A stretch of 42,678 nt of DNA from Rhodobacteraceae bacterium UBA3069 (GCA_002366795.1 DFBX01000048.1:1-42678), one strand, 5' to 3'; numbered from the stretch's first letter, positions 1 through 7,509 are shown. Notes: generated by a model not told the origin, from the sequence alone. Numbers and translations are program-made.

Positions 1-166
1 GCACAAAATTCCGCACAGTCTCTAATCGAAACTGCCAAGTTGAACAAAGTCGATCCCCAAGCATGGCTGACGGATGTCTTGTCCCGCATTGCTGACCACA
101 AAATCACAAAGCTGGACGAATTGTTGCCGTGGAATTACATTCCCGAATAGTGAGCAGGACGCTTAC
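1..166 (+). mobile_element. IS66-family element, right end with transposase C-terminus
   Basis: Reading frame 1 is open from the window edge to a stop at 148-150 and gives the last 49 residues of an IS66 TnpC transposase, with the typical closing segments DPQAWLTDVLSRIADHKI and LDELLPWNY. Eleven bases after the stop the sequence reads ACGCTTAC (159-166), the usual outer end of IS66 elements, so the element probably ends at 166. The next bases, GTTAAACG, could be one copy of an 8-bp target duplication, but the other copy lies outside the window. The rest of the element is to the left. It may still be intact there. Confidence 0.8.
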
Positions 167-289
167 GTTAAACGCGTTGAACTTGCGGTGCCTTCTGGAA
201 CCACGAGCGCACAGTGGAAAATCATCAATGACAAAATAACCTCTGCTGCAAATCAAGGTGTCCAACTCAATGTCACGGTGGTGCAATAA
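167..289 (+). pseudogene. C-terminal tail of a polymorphic-toxin-like protein cut by IS66
   Basis: Directly after the inferred IS66 end, one frame is open for 40 residues to a TAA at 287-289. It contains VELAVPSGTTSAQW, then a helix-like stretch, then a beta-rich end, QLNVTVVQ. An AVP-like strand, a short helix and a hydrophobic strand at the very C-terminus is common in nuclease-fold toxin tips of contact-dependent or secreted polymorphic toxins. That similarity is from memory and rests on a short piece. A possible immunity gene starts 3 bp downstream, the expected gene order for such toxins. The 5' part of the gene is not in the window. Confidence 0.45.
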
Positions 290-292
290 ACG

Positions 293-802
293 ATGGCGGT
301 TTACATAAGCATAACTTTGTTTTGTGATGTTTTCCTAATTGCGCCGCAATCAGGAATTCCTGGTAAAGTGTTGTTTCAGGAAGAAGATGCCCCAACACTT
401 TACTGCAATTTGAGCGATGGCCCAGAGCATCTTGGTCACCAAATCCGGCAAGCAGAACGCTATAGCCGTAATTTCGCGGATCTTAATCTGAAATATCCAA
501 AAGGCATAATGGCGATGCTGTCAAAAAAGCGAATAAGGCAGCACAGTAAAGTGTCGGAGATGACGGGGATTAAACTAAACCAGCTTCATAAGTTTGACCA
601 AAGCATGTCTTTGGATTACGAAAACGGGGAAATTTTTCTCCGGTTTTTAAAAAGAGCTGAAGACGAAAAGTTCAATTACAGGTCTACCAACAAGAATAAG
701 GCTGACGAACCGCGTATCCCAGATACCTGTAGTGACCTAGAACTTGGCCAAAAAATTTTTGATTGGGTTGCCACCCTTAATGAGGCCAATTTCTCTTCGT
801 GA
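293..802 (+). CDS. Hypothetical protein, candidate immunity protein
   Basis: A 169-residue protein with no family I recognise. It is rich in Lys, Asn, Asp and Glu and clearly more AT-rich than the catabolic genes to the right, so it was probably acquired. There is no membrane segment beyond a moderately hydrophobic start (MAVYISITLFCDVFLIA). That start may be a core beta strand rather than a signal peptide. It begins 3 bp after the stop of the toxin-like tail, which suggests translational linkage and an immunity role. This is context-based inference. No strong ribosome site precedes the ATG, consistent with coupling to the upstream frame. Confidence 0.55.
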   Translation: MAVYISITLFCDVFLIAPQSGIPGKVLFQEEDAPTLYCNLSDGPEHLGHQIRQAERYSRNFADLNLKYPKGIMAMLSKKRIRQHSKVSEMTGIKLNQLHKFDQSMSLDYENGEIFLRFLKRAEDEKFNYRSTNKNKADEPRIPDTCSDLELGQKIFDWVATLNEANFSS

Positions 803-964
803 GGTAGGCCTAACTGGCCCGAAAGGGAGCCGCAAAGGTGGCCAAAAATCAGAACGATCCAAGAACGGGTTAAATCAGTAGTCCTGTACTGCTTAGGAAC
901 TCGCAAGGCACGGACAACACAGCCATGTCGAAACCTGCCAATATGGCAGCGTTTTGAACATGTA

Positions 965-1133
965 TTACCGACCCGTAAACTTCACGATCAAGTTCCATAG
1001 ATTTGCCAATAAGCCTACAGCCAGCGCGCCAATGAAACCATAGCCTGCAACACCACCAAGCGTTCCAGCCAAGTCCACAAACGCATTTGGATCAGAAAAA
1101 ACCCTAAATAGAAACCCCAACCCTACTCCTATC
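965..1133 (-). pseudogene. Small hydrophobic protein, truncated by IS256
   Basis: The minus strand is open over this stretch and encodes a mostly hydrophobic peptide. It has one clear membrane-spanning region, including GYGFIGALAVGLLANLWNLI, and ends KFTGR. The frame continues into the end of the neighbouring IS256 remnant, so the apparent ATG at 1166-1168 belongs to the element and not to the original gene. I therefore read this as the 3' end of an interrupted membrane-protein gene of unknown function. A short intact gene with a non-ATG start inside the fragment cannot be excluded. Confidence 0.35.
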
Positions 1134-1491
1134 GAGCTATGCCCGAAAGTTGGTGATGGCGTGATCATGCGGCATTTTGAAGTTGCTTGATCCCGTCCTT
1201 GAACTCAACCCCTTTGATGATTTCGGGGAGGCGGTTTTTACCGTCGAGTTTGCGCCATTTCTTCTTAGCTGACATCATCAGCTTGTAAACCATGGCGAGG
1301 GCGGTTTTCCGGCTCAGACATCCCTTGGTTTTGCGCGTCCGGTTGCGCACGGTGGCGAAGATGCTCTCGATTGGGTTGGTCGTACGGATGTGTTTCCAGT
1401 GTTCAGCGGGGAAGTCGTAGAATGTGAACAGCACATCTTTGTCCTTTGTCAGTTTCTTGACCGCGCGCTCATATTTGACGCCATACGCTTC
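1134..1491 (-). mobile_element. IS256-family remnant (transposase C-terminus and terminal repeat)
   Basis: On the minus strand, 1165 to about 1491 encodes the C-terminal third of a Transposase_mut (IS256/MULE-type) protein. Recognisable pieces are EAYGVKYERAV, FYDFPAEHWKHIRTTNPIES, FATVRNRT, KGCLSRKTAL and the end LQNAA. The DDE-domain Glu of NPIE is present, but the N-terminal two thirds are gone. The frame meets a stop at 1492-1494, where the sequence changes to IS21 DNA. Beyond the transposase stop, GAGCTAT...AAAGTTGGTGATGG (1134-1155) resembles the terminal inverted repeat of this family, so 1134 is my estimate of the outer end. Confidence 0.8.
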
Positions 1492-1494
1492 CTA

Positions 1495-1861
1495 CTCAAC
1501 AAGCGAATGCCGCGCCTCTTCGAAGAACTCGAAATGGCCCATGGTGATGGCCGCTTCCCCCGCCTGTTCCGCAGTCTCACGAAAGCCCAGCTGCTGATCC
1601 TCGATAACTGGGGGCAGGGACCGACTGACGGCGGCGCAGCGCCGCGACCTGATGGAGATCGTCGAAGACCGCTACGGCCGCGGCTCAACCATGATCACCA
1701 GCCAGTTGCCCATAAAGGCATGGCACAATGTCATCGGAGAGCCAACCTTCGCGGACGCCATCGTCGACCGCATCGTTTACAACGCCTACCGCCTCGAACT
1801 CGAGGGCCAGTCCATGCGCAAGACCATCGCTAAAATGGATGACGCCACACCCCAAACCTGA
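1495..1861 (+). pseudogene. istB: istB remnant (IS21 helper ATPase), frameshifted
   Basis: The plus strand carries the second half of IstB, the AAA+ helper ATPase of IS21 elements. In the first frame MPRLFEELEMAHGDGRF and LLILDNWG (Walker B) are seen. After about 1615 the homology moves to another frame: RRDLMEIVEDRYGRGS, MITSQLPI, WHNVIGEPTFADAIVDRI and LELEGQSMRK, ending at TGA 1859-1861. One extra base in the run GGGGGCAGGGA near 1608-1618 explains the shift. The Walker A half is missing, so the gene is dead twice over. It abuts the IS256 remnant on its left. Confidence 0.85.
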
Positions 1862-1967
1862 AAACCTGAAACCTATGCCTCAAGGCAACGCGTCAAAGGT
1901 GGGCGAATAGCCCGGAACAGGTGGCGCATGTTGTCGGAATGCGTGGGCGAATCCTCTAGAATACGCA
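1862..1967 (+). repeat. IS21 right-end repeats
   Basis: Downstream of the istB stop the sequence GTGGGCGAAT occurs twice (1899-1908 and 1943-1952), with GTGGCGCATGTTGTCGGAAT between. Multiple internal copies of such a motif are usual at IS21 ends. The end is placed tentatively at GAATACGCA (1959-1967), because IS21 elements close in CA. The left end of the element is absent. Confidence 0.45.
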
Positions 1968-2099
1968 AGCCTCTCCTCAAGATCAAATTTCAAGCTGAAC
2001 CGCGACGCCGCTCTCGCCGCGTGGCGTCAGATCGGTGCGGCATAAGGGACAGGGCTCTTGCCCTTGCAGAAACTGGTTCTCATCGGTCTGACACCACCT

Positions 2100-2822
2100 T
2101 CATGACACTCTCGGCACCGACCACAAATGCGCCCGATCAGCGATCATGCGGAGGAAACGGTGTTGCGTAGCTTTCTCCCCGTCCAGTTGAACCAGGTCCT
2201 GCAATCCGACATGTGCCTTGGCATGGATCACTCGGTCTATTCCACAATCGCGATAGAAACGATTCAGAATCGCGATTGTATTGTCGTCCGGGGTGCGCAT
2301 GAGCATCAGAGCATGTGCCTGTACGGCCTCTCCACCCACCATCGGGCGCCAACGCTGTGCCGTTCCTGCGAATTTTTGACCATTCACGGTGACGTTGAAC
2401 CGTCCATCACAGAAGGCACCAGGCACGGATCCATAGCAAGAGCTTATGCCCGCATCGCAAAGTGCCTCGCAGATCGGTGCGGTCAGTCGTCTGTATGCGT
2501 CTTCGAGCCTGGGTGCCGCGCCCTGCGGCCCCCGAAACATAAGCGTCAGGTTAACGATGCCGGGCCCCTGCGGCACCAGATCGCCGCCGGTGGCCCGCAG
2601 ATGAACCGGCCAGCCAACGTCGGCGGCCTGCGCACATGCGCGGGCGAAACCGGGAAGCCTGCTCAGCCTTGAAGGCGCAACCAGCGCGGGCTCGCAGGAC
2701 CAAAGCAAGGCTGAGAAGGTGCAGCGTCCGGCGGCAATGTCGGCCAGGCGCGCAGCCTCCCACGCCAGCGCGTCGGCAAGAGCCAGTTCCCGCACAGGGT
2801 CGGTCGCCGCCGCGGTGATCAC
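2100..2822 (-). CDS. Lipoate-protein ligase A family protein
   Basis: A 240-residue protein of the BPL/LplA/LipB fold. The ligase signature RATGG (residues 76-80) is followed by VPQGPGIVNLTL. The second signature, VNGQKFAGTAQRWR, contains the Lys expected to contact lipoyl-AMP (K150). Members attach lipoate or octanoate to the Lys of lipoyl domains. The start overlaps the stop of the lipoyl-domain gene by 4 bp (ATGA), so the two are translationally coupled, and the neighbour is the obvious substrate. It is smaller than E. coli LplA because the C-terminal accessory domain is absent, so it may be a non-catalysing or transfer-only paralogue. Last gene of a four-gene minus-strand operon. Confidence 0.8.
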   Translation of the reverse strand: MITAAATDPVRELALADALAWEAARLADIAAGRCTFSALLWSCEPALVAPSRLSRLPGFARACAQAADVGWPVHLRATGGDLVPQGPGIVNLTLMFRGPQGAAPRLEDAYRRLTAPICEALCDAGISSCYGSVPGAFCDGRFNVTVNGQKFAGTAQRWRPMVGGEAVQAHALMLMRTPDDNTIAILNRFYRDCGIDRVIHAKAHVGLQDLVQLDGEKATQHRFLRMIADRAHLWSVPRVS

Positions 2823-3055
2823 GTGATCTGCCCGATCACGTCCCCCTTGCGCACGATGTCATCAATCTGTTTCGCGATCGTCAGAATTCCGTCGGCGGGC
2901 GCCGTGACCTCGAACTGCGACTTCTCAACCATTATCTCGGCGATCAGCGCGCCCGTGCGCACACTTGCGCCGTCACTTGCCAGCCAGTTGGTTATGACGG
3001 CTTCCATGCCGTCATCCTGCCAAAGATCCTGCGGTACCTTCACGTCGACCACCAT
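2819..3055 (-). CDS. Free-standing lipoyl (biotinyl/lipoyl attachment) domain protein
   Basis: The whole 78-residue protein is one lipoyl domain. It has a first beta half (VVDVKVPQDL...GMEAVITNWL), a turn with the lipoylation Lys in VEKSQFE (K45, where most domains have DKA), and a mirror-image second half (VTAPADGILTIAKQ...GDVIGQI). There is no peripheral-subunit-binding or acyltransferase domain, so this is not an E2. It lies 29 bp downstream of the E1 beta gene and overlaps the lipoate-ligase gene. By context it is the swinging-arm carrier for the E1 pair. What accepts the acyl group or electrons from it is not encoded nearby. Confidence 0.9.
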   Translation of the reverse strand: MVVDVKVPQDLWQDDGMEAVITNWLASDGASVRTGALIAEIMVEKSQFEVTAPADGILTIAKQIDDIVRKGDVIGQIT

Positions 3056-3084
3056 TCGTTCGCTCCTTTACCTGTGACGACATT

Positions 3085-4101
3085 CTACATTTTGCGATAG
3101 GCGTCGACGATCTTGTCAGGATTGGGCAGGCAGAACTGCTCCATATGCCTAGCATAGGGGATCGGCACGTCTGGAAAGGTCACGCGTGCAGGCGATGCCT
3201 TCAGCTTCGAGATATCGTGCTCGGTCACGCTAGCGATGATCTCACCCGACACGCCAAAGCTGTGGTAATCCTCGTCCACCACGATCAGACGGCCGGTCTT
3301 GGCGACTGAATTGATCACCGTCTCTCGATCCAGCGGGACCAGCGAAACCAGATCGACAACCTCGGCGCTGACACCATCCTCAGCCAGCTTGTCGGCTGCT
3401 TTCAGCGCGTTATGCACCCCCATGGCAAGGCCGACGAGCGTCACGTCTGTGCCTGCGCGCACCACTTTGGCCTTGCCGATCTCGACGGTGTAATCTTCTT
3501 CGGGAGTGTTAACTGTCGCGCCAGCTTCGGTGCCCAACCAGCCCATGCCCTGCAACTGCTTGTGGAACATGTAGACCACCGGGTTGTCGTCGCGGATCGC
3601 CGCAGTCATCAGCCCCTTGGCGTCATAGGCGTTAGAGGGTGAAACGACCTTCATGCCCGGCAGATGGGCGAAGGTCCCGTAGAGGCATTGCGAGTGCTGA
3701 CCCGCATCCGAGTACCCGCCTCCGGTCGAGGTCATCAGAACCATCGGAACCGACGCGTTGCCGCCCGAAAAATACGTATTCTTGGCCATCTGGTTATAGA
3801 TAGCGTCAAAGCAGACGCCGAAGAAATCGACAAACATCAATTCCACGACAGGCCGCATCCCATCCATCGCCGCGCCTACAGCCGCGCTGATGAAGCCGGT
3901 TTCGGAAATCGGGGTGTCGCGCACGCGTTCTTTTCCGAATTCCTCGAACAGGCCGCGAGTATTCCCGAAGATGCCGCCGAAACCGGCGATATCCTCGCCC
4001 ATCACAAAGACGGTCGGATCGCGTTGCATCTCCTGCTGCATCGCCTCAGCCATCGCGCGCGCGATCGTCAGGCGGCGTTCGTTGGTCGGTTGGTCAAGCA
4101 T
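3085..4101 (-). CDS. 2-oxoacid/acetoin-type dehydrogenase E1 component, beta subunit
   Basis: 338 residues, normal length for E1 beta of the pyruvate/branched-chain/acetoin dehydrogenase family. Seen are RAMAEAMQQEM, VMGEDIAGFGG, the TPISETGF segment with the conserved Glu (E67) that activates thiamine diphosphate, MTSTGGGYSDAGQHSQ, and the C-terminal transketolase domain (LVSLVPLDRETV, VVDEDYHSFGVSGEI). With the alpha subunit it forms the alpha2beta2 ThDP enzyme that decarboxylates a 2-oxoacid or cleaves acetoin and loads the acyl group on a lipoyl arm. It follows E1 alpha after 43 bp. The exact substrate cannot be read from sequence; the pair looks closest to acetoin dehydrogenase AcoA/AcoB. 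Confidence 0.9.
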   Translation of the reverse strand: MLDQPTNERRLTIARAMAEAMQQEMQRDPTVFVMGEDIAGFGGIFGNTRGLFEEFGKERVRDTPISETGFISAAVGAAMDGMRPVVELMFVDFFGVCFDAIYNQMAKNTYFSGGNASVPMVLMTSTGGGYSDAGQHSQCLYGTFAHLPGMKVVSPSNAYDAKGLMTAAIRDDNPVVYMFHKQLQGMGWLGTEAGATVNTPEEDYTVEIGKAKVVRAGTDVTLVGLAMGVHNALKAADKLAEDGVSAEVVDLVSLVPLDRETVINSVAKTGRLIVVDEDYHSFGVSGEIIASVTEHDISKLKASPARVTFPDVPIPYARHMEQFCLPNPDKIVDAYRKM

Positions 4102-4144
4102 GGGTTAAATCCTTTCATGCCACACGTCGGTGGAGGTCTGAAAT

Positions 4145-5128
4145 TCACACGAAAACGGCGGTCAGCGCATCGGTTTGCGGCGCATACGCGCTGTCGCGCG
4201 CAAAGGTTATCGCCTCGGCGACACGGGCCTCGGCGCGCTTTTCGATCTTGTCAATATCCTTGGCTGCGTAGCCGTCTGAGATCAGGCGGTCACGCATTTT
4301 CGGGATCGGATCCTTGGCAAAAAGTGCTTCCTTCTCGCCTTCAGGCCGATATTGCTCGGCATCACCCATGAAGTGCCCCGCCAGCCGATAGGTTTCCACC
4401 TCGATCAGTGTCGGCCCCTTGCCTTCGCGGGCGCGCGCAATCGCCTGACCTGCGACATCGAAGATCGCATAGGGATCGTTGCCGGGGATGTAGTGCCCGG
4501 GCATGCCATAGCCCGTCGCGCGAACGTCATTGCGCGCCACCGCCGTGGCCTCTGACTTTGGAACCGAAATAGCCCAGGAATTGTCCTCGATCACGAAGAC
4601 GACCGGAAGATTCCAGACCCCGGCAAGGTTGAGGGCCTCGTGAAATGCACCCTGGTTCGCGGCACCCTCGCCCAGGAATGCAACCGCGACCCCCGGTTTG
4701 TTCTGCATCTTACGCGACAGAGCAGCCCCGCAAGCAGGGCCGCAGCTTTCACCGATGATGCCCGAACATGAAAAATTCACCGCCGGGTCGATCAGGTGCA
4801 TGTGCCCACCCCGCCCACCAGACAGGCCGGTCGATTTGCCAAAAATTTCGGCGGCCATTTTTTTCAGATCTACGCCCTTGGCGATCGCCTGATGGTGTGG
4901 GCGGTGGGTTGCGGTCACAATGTCGTCGGCACCCAGATGCGCACATACACCCGCAGCGACCGGCTCTTGCCCGTTCGACAGGTGCATCTCGCCAGGGATC
5001 GGCCCGTTCGCCATGTTGAACGCAGGGGTCTTGCCTTCGAGATAAACCTTCTCGATCGCTTCTTCAAAGCGTCGGCTGACCACTATGTTTTCGTACATCC
5101 ACAGTGACTGTTCTTTCGTCGGCTGCAT
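4145..5128 (-). CDS. 2-oxoacid/acetoin-type dehydrogenase E1 component, alpha subunit
   Basis: 327 residues from the ATG at 5128, chosen because GAGGGAGGA lies just upstream; an in-frame ATG at 5167 lies inside a palindrome and lacks a ribosome site. The ThDP/Mg motif is complete: GEGAANQG (153-160) with EDN (181-183). HRPHH (75-79), GGRGGHMHL and the phosphorylation-loop region RLAGHFMGDAEQYR are also family features. It is the decarboxylating subunit with the beta gene downstream. An FNR-type promoter (5180-5220) and a palindrome (5149-5172) precede it. First gene of the operon E1 alpha, E1 beta, lipoyl domain, lipoate ligase. Confidence 0.9.
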   Translation of the reverse strand: MQPTKEQSLWMYENIVVSRRFEEAIEKVYLEGKTPAFNMANGPIPGEMHLSNGQEPVAAGVCAHLGADDIVTATHRPHHQAIAKGVDLKKMAAEIFGKSTGLSGGRGGHMHLIDPAVNFSCSGIIGESCGPACGAALSRKMQNKPGVAVAFLGEGAANQGAFHEALNLAGVWNLPVVFVIEDNSWAISVPKSEATAVARNDVRATGYGMPGHYIPGNDPYAIFDVAGQAIARAREGKGPTLIEVETYRLAGHFMGDAEQYRPEGEKEALFAKDPIPKMRDRLISDGYAAKDIDKIEKRAEARVAEAITFARDSAYAPQTDALTAVFV

Positions 5129-5148
5129 GTAAATCCTCCCTCTTGTTC

Positions 5149-5172
5149 GGTTCGTGTGCGGGCACACGAACC
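5149..5172 (-). promoter_or_regulatory. 24-bp palindrome, probable operator in the E1 leader
   Basis: GGTTCGTGTGC-GG-GCACACGAACC is a perfect 11-bp inverted repeat with a 2-bp centre. It ends 20 bp before the E1 alpha start codon and would cover about +1 to +24 of the transcript from the predicted promoter. A dimeric repressor site fits better than a terminator: the spacer is too short for an RNA loop and there is no T run. No cognate regulator is encoded nearby. Confidence 0.6.
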
Positions 5173-5179
5173 TTTTAGC

Positions 5180-5220
5180 ACTATATGCCGCATCTCACCT
5201 TCCGCATTGACGCAGATCAA
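5180..5220 (-). promoter_or_regulatory. Predicted FNR-type class II promoter of the E1/lipoyl operon
   Basis: On the minus strand TTGATCTGCGTCAA (5220-5207) matches the FNR/FnrL half-site pattern TTGAT-N4-ATCAA at all but one position. A good -10 hexamer TATAGT follows at 5185-5180. If transcription starts near 5172-5173, the box is centred at about -41, the classic position for activation by FNR. No good -35 element is present, as expected for such a promoter. It suggests induction when oxygen is low. Confidence 0.55.
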
Positions 5221-5246
5221 CGGGCGACCAGTCACGTCGCCCGTTG
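5218..5246. terminator. Hairpin between amidase gene and E1 operon
   Basis: CAACGGGCGAC-CAGTCAC-GTCGCCCGTTG is a perfect 11-bp stem with a 7-nt loop, 12 bp after the stop of the acetamidase gene (minus strand). It probably ends that transcript, although no clear T run follows. Its left arm overlaps the FNR box by 3 bp. Confidence 0.6.
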
Positions 5247-5258
5247 CAAGGCGTCCTG

Positions 5259-6587
5259 TTACAAAGCGTATTGCTCGCGCGCGAATTTGCCGATTCCGGC
5301 GGCATCAAGCGCGGACAGGGGCGCAAGGAACGTCACTTGGATCACTCCGGGCGCACGCCCGATCTCGATTGCGCCGTTGATGGTGGCGCGGTTGCGTACC
5401 TCTGGGACGGTCATGCCAAGCAGGTCGGCGGCGCGGGTCAGCCCGTTCTCGATCGCCTGATTCAACGTCGGGCCGGTGCCGATGACCGAGATCGGCGCCG
5501 ACTCTTCCAGCTTTTCGATGTTCCATTCGCGGGCCAGCACCACAGCCTTTGCCTTCTCATCGGCATCGAACGGTCGGGCCATTGGCGGCAAGTCCTCGAG
5601 CCGGGGAAACAGCACCGGACCGGCAAGTGTGCGGCCCTTGACCACCTCGACCTGAAGCGTGACACTGCCGGCCACGTCCATCGTGTGCCCCGCGATCTCT
5701 CCATCGCCCTGTCCGGCGTGCATGTCACCGATATAGACCCCCGCACCCGGCACCTTGACCGGTGTCAGCAGGATGGCGCCGTCGCGGACCGCGTCGATGT
5801 CCATGTGGCCATCGGTTCGATGCTCGTCCAACTGCTCGACCGTTACCGCATATTGGTGCGGAGCGCCGATCAGGGCTGCGCCAAAATCACCGGCATTGTG
5901 CGAATCCGGCAACGGCATCGACGGCGTCGTGCCCAGTTGCCCCAGAAACGGCCGCATCCGGACTATCACTGCCGGCATGTCCGACGGCGCATAGACGAGG
6001 ATGGGATGCTGAACCGAATGGTCGGGCAGCGCCGCATAGTGTTCGGCATTATGCGCAATCTTTTCGGCCGCGTCCTTGGGCATGGTGACACCCACGCTGC
6101 GGGTCTCGTCGAAGACGACGGTGTATCCGTGAACCACCTCGAACGGCTTAACGGGATTGCCGCACTTGTCGCACCGCACCGCGTCCGGCCCGATCCCTTC
6201 GACATGGGTTTCGGGCCAGAGCGCGTCACAATGCGGGCAGCGGGCCGCGACGTAGGGATCACCGAGGCAGAACCCTTCGGGTGACGAATCGTGTCCTGAC
6301 GCGGTGGCGATGGCGGTCACGGTGATGTCGCGGATGCGGATCGCCAGCGCATCACCCGGCTCTGCGCCGTTCACGTAGACCGGTTTCGTCACCTCATGCC
6401 CGCCGCGAAGACGCGGGGTGATCATTGGCCCCCAGCATCCCGGCGCGGTATTGGCGATGATCGTGCCGCCGTCTTCGAGTGGGCCCAGCATCTGCTGCGA
6501 CGGGTCCAGAATGCCGTTGGTGAATTCCTGCACGACAAGACTGCGCTGCGCTGCGCCGGTCGCGGATCCTGTTCGATCTTTTGACAT
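5259..6587 (-). CDS. Acetamidase/formamidase-family amidohydrolase with CxxC insert
   Basis: 442 residues from the ATG at 6587, which has GGAG 7 bp upstream; an ATG 27 bp further up lacks a site. The FmdA/AmdA fold is shown by TAPGCWGPMI, the metal-site segment IGDMHAGQGDGEI and the C-terminal part VRNRATINGAIEIGRAPGV. The family hydrolyses short aliphatic amides to the acid and ammonia in the cytoplasm. A segment with CPHC (117-120) and CDKC (139-142) looks like a small zinc ribbon. Transcribed on its own: a hairpin separates it from the E1 operon and an inverted repeat at 6658-6695 lies upstream. The substrate is unknown. Confidence 0.85.
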   Translation of the reverse strand: MSKDRTGSATGAAQRSLVVQEFTNGILDPSQQMLGPLEDGGTIIANTAPGCWGPMITPRLRGGHEVTKPVYVNGAEPGDALAIRIRDITVTAIATASGHDSSPEGFCLGDPYVAARCPHCDALWPETHVEGIGPDAVRCDKCGNPVKPFEVVHGYTVVFDETRSVGVTMPKDAAEKIAHNAEHYAALPDHSVQHPILVYAPSDMPAVIVRMRPFLGQLGTTPSMPLPDSHNAGDFGAALIGAPHQYAVTVEQLDEHRTDGHMDIDAVRDGAILLTPVKVPGAGVYIGDMHAGQGDGEIAGHTMDVAGSVTLQVEVVKGRTLAGPVLFPRLEDLPPMARPFDADEKAKAVVLAREWNIEKLEESAPISVIGTGPTLNQAIENGLTRAADLLGMTVPEVRNRATINGAIEIGRAPGVIQVTFLAPLSALDAAGIGKFAREQYAL

Positions 6588-6657
6588 GGGTAGTCTCCTA
6601 TCCGGGATTGGCACCAGTCAGGCTACGGTCGACGCTGGTTCAGCGAAATCGATCAGC

Positions 6658-6695
6658 TGCATTCTTCGGAACAGTCACGAGCGCCAAAGAATGCA
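6658..6695. repeat. Inverted repeat upstream of amidase gene
   Basis: TGCATTCTT (6658-6666) and AAGAATGCA (6687-6695) are perfect 9-bp arms 20 bp apart, about 70 bp upstream of the amidase start. It could be an operator or the relic of a mobile-element end. Nothing else supports either reading. Confidence 0.35.
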
Positions 6696-6808
6696 CCTGC
6701 GGAAGGCGATCTGCAGCCAAAAACGGTACCGTCAAGCAGGGGTACCCTCGGCCAAAGATGACGGCGAGTCAATTGGTTTGGGGGCCTGACACGCGGTGGA
6801 TGGCGGGG

Positions 6809-7490
6809 GGCACTGTCAGAGAAACCCGACTTGCAGCGGCGTTCACGGAACCGTAGCCATGCGAACATGACCAGTCGCACGTCGTTCAGGTACTTCAAGA
6901 CCAGCCCCGAGATTATCCGACTGGGAGTGATGCTGTATGTCCGTTCCCGCTTTCGCTTCGGAACGTCGAGGATCTGCTCCACGAGCGAGGCATCGACGTC
7001 AGCCACGAAACGGTCCGATATTGGTGGCACCGCTTCGGGCCGATGTTCGCAGCCGAAATCCGCAAGCGTCGCATTGAAGGCATGCGATCAAGCCGGTGGC
7101 GGTGGCATCTGGACGAGATGTTTGTGAAAATTAACGGGGAGATGTACTACCTGTGGAGGGCCGTGGATCACGAAGGCGAGGTCTTGGAAAGCTTTGTCAC
7201 AAAGTCTCGGGATAAGAAAGCGGCGCTGAAATTCTTAAGAAAAGCAATGCGCAAACATGGCCATCCCGAGGTAATCGTGACCGACAAACTCCGGTCCTAA
7301 GGTGCTGCGTTGGGCGAAATCGGCGCCGTTCATCGCCAGAAAACGAGGCGCTGGTGGAATAACCGTGTTGAGAATGCGCACTTGCCGTTCCGACGACGGG
7401 AGAGGGCGATGTTGAGCTTCCGGAAGATGCGAAGTTTGCAGAAATTCGCCGCCGCTCTCGCCGAGCGGCGCGGCCTCTGTGCCGAATGAA
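6809..7490 (+). pseudogene. IS6-family transposase, frameshifted and with a premature stop
   Basis: A possible terminal repeat GGCACTGTCAGAGAAA begins at 6809. Coding homology starts near 6880 (FRYFKTSPEIIRLGVMLYVR), shifts frame at about 6943 where one T appears lost, and continues PLSLRNVEDLLHERGIDV, ETVRYWWHRFGP and the DDE Asp in RWHLDEMFVKI, then VTDKLRS. A TAA at 7298-7300 replaces the usual Tyr codon. Beyond it the same frame still reads the family end: GAALGEIGAVHRQ, WWNNRVENAHLPFRRRERAM and FRKMRSLQKFA. No right terminal repeat is visible, so the element is dead and truncated. Confidence 0.85.
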
Positions 7491-7509
7491 GGACGGTGAT
7501 CCTGCCCAA

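Noticed and set aside
1928..2170. Short plus-strand frame between the IS21 end and the lipoate ligase
   Set aside because: No recognisable motif. Part of it is IS21 end DNA and part is antisense of the ligase. A possible 20-residue tail of a lost gene ending at 2036 is too short to call.
4145..5167. Upstream start for E1 alpha at 5167
   Set aside because: The extra 13 codons lie in the palindrome and leader and lack a ribosome site. The ATG at 5128 has GAGGGAGGA in the right place.
5244..6284. 346-codon plus-strand frame opposite the amidase
   Set aside because: The minus strand carries a complete acetamidase-family protein; the plus frame is Arg/His-rich antisense and begins inside the terminator hairpin.
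6653..7030. 125-codon minus-strand frame
   Set aside because: It lies opposite the IS6 transposase remnant. Similar antisense frames are often annotated over such elements but are not genes.
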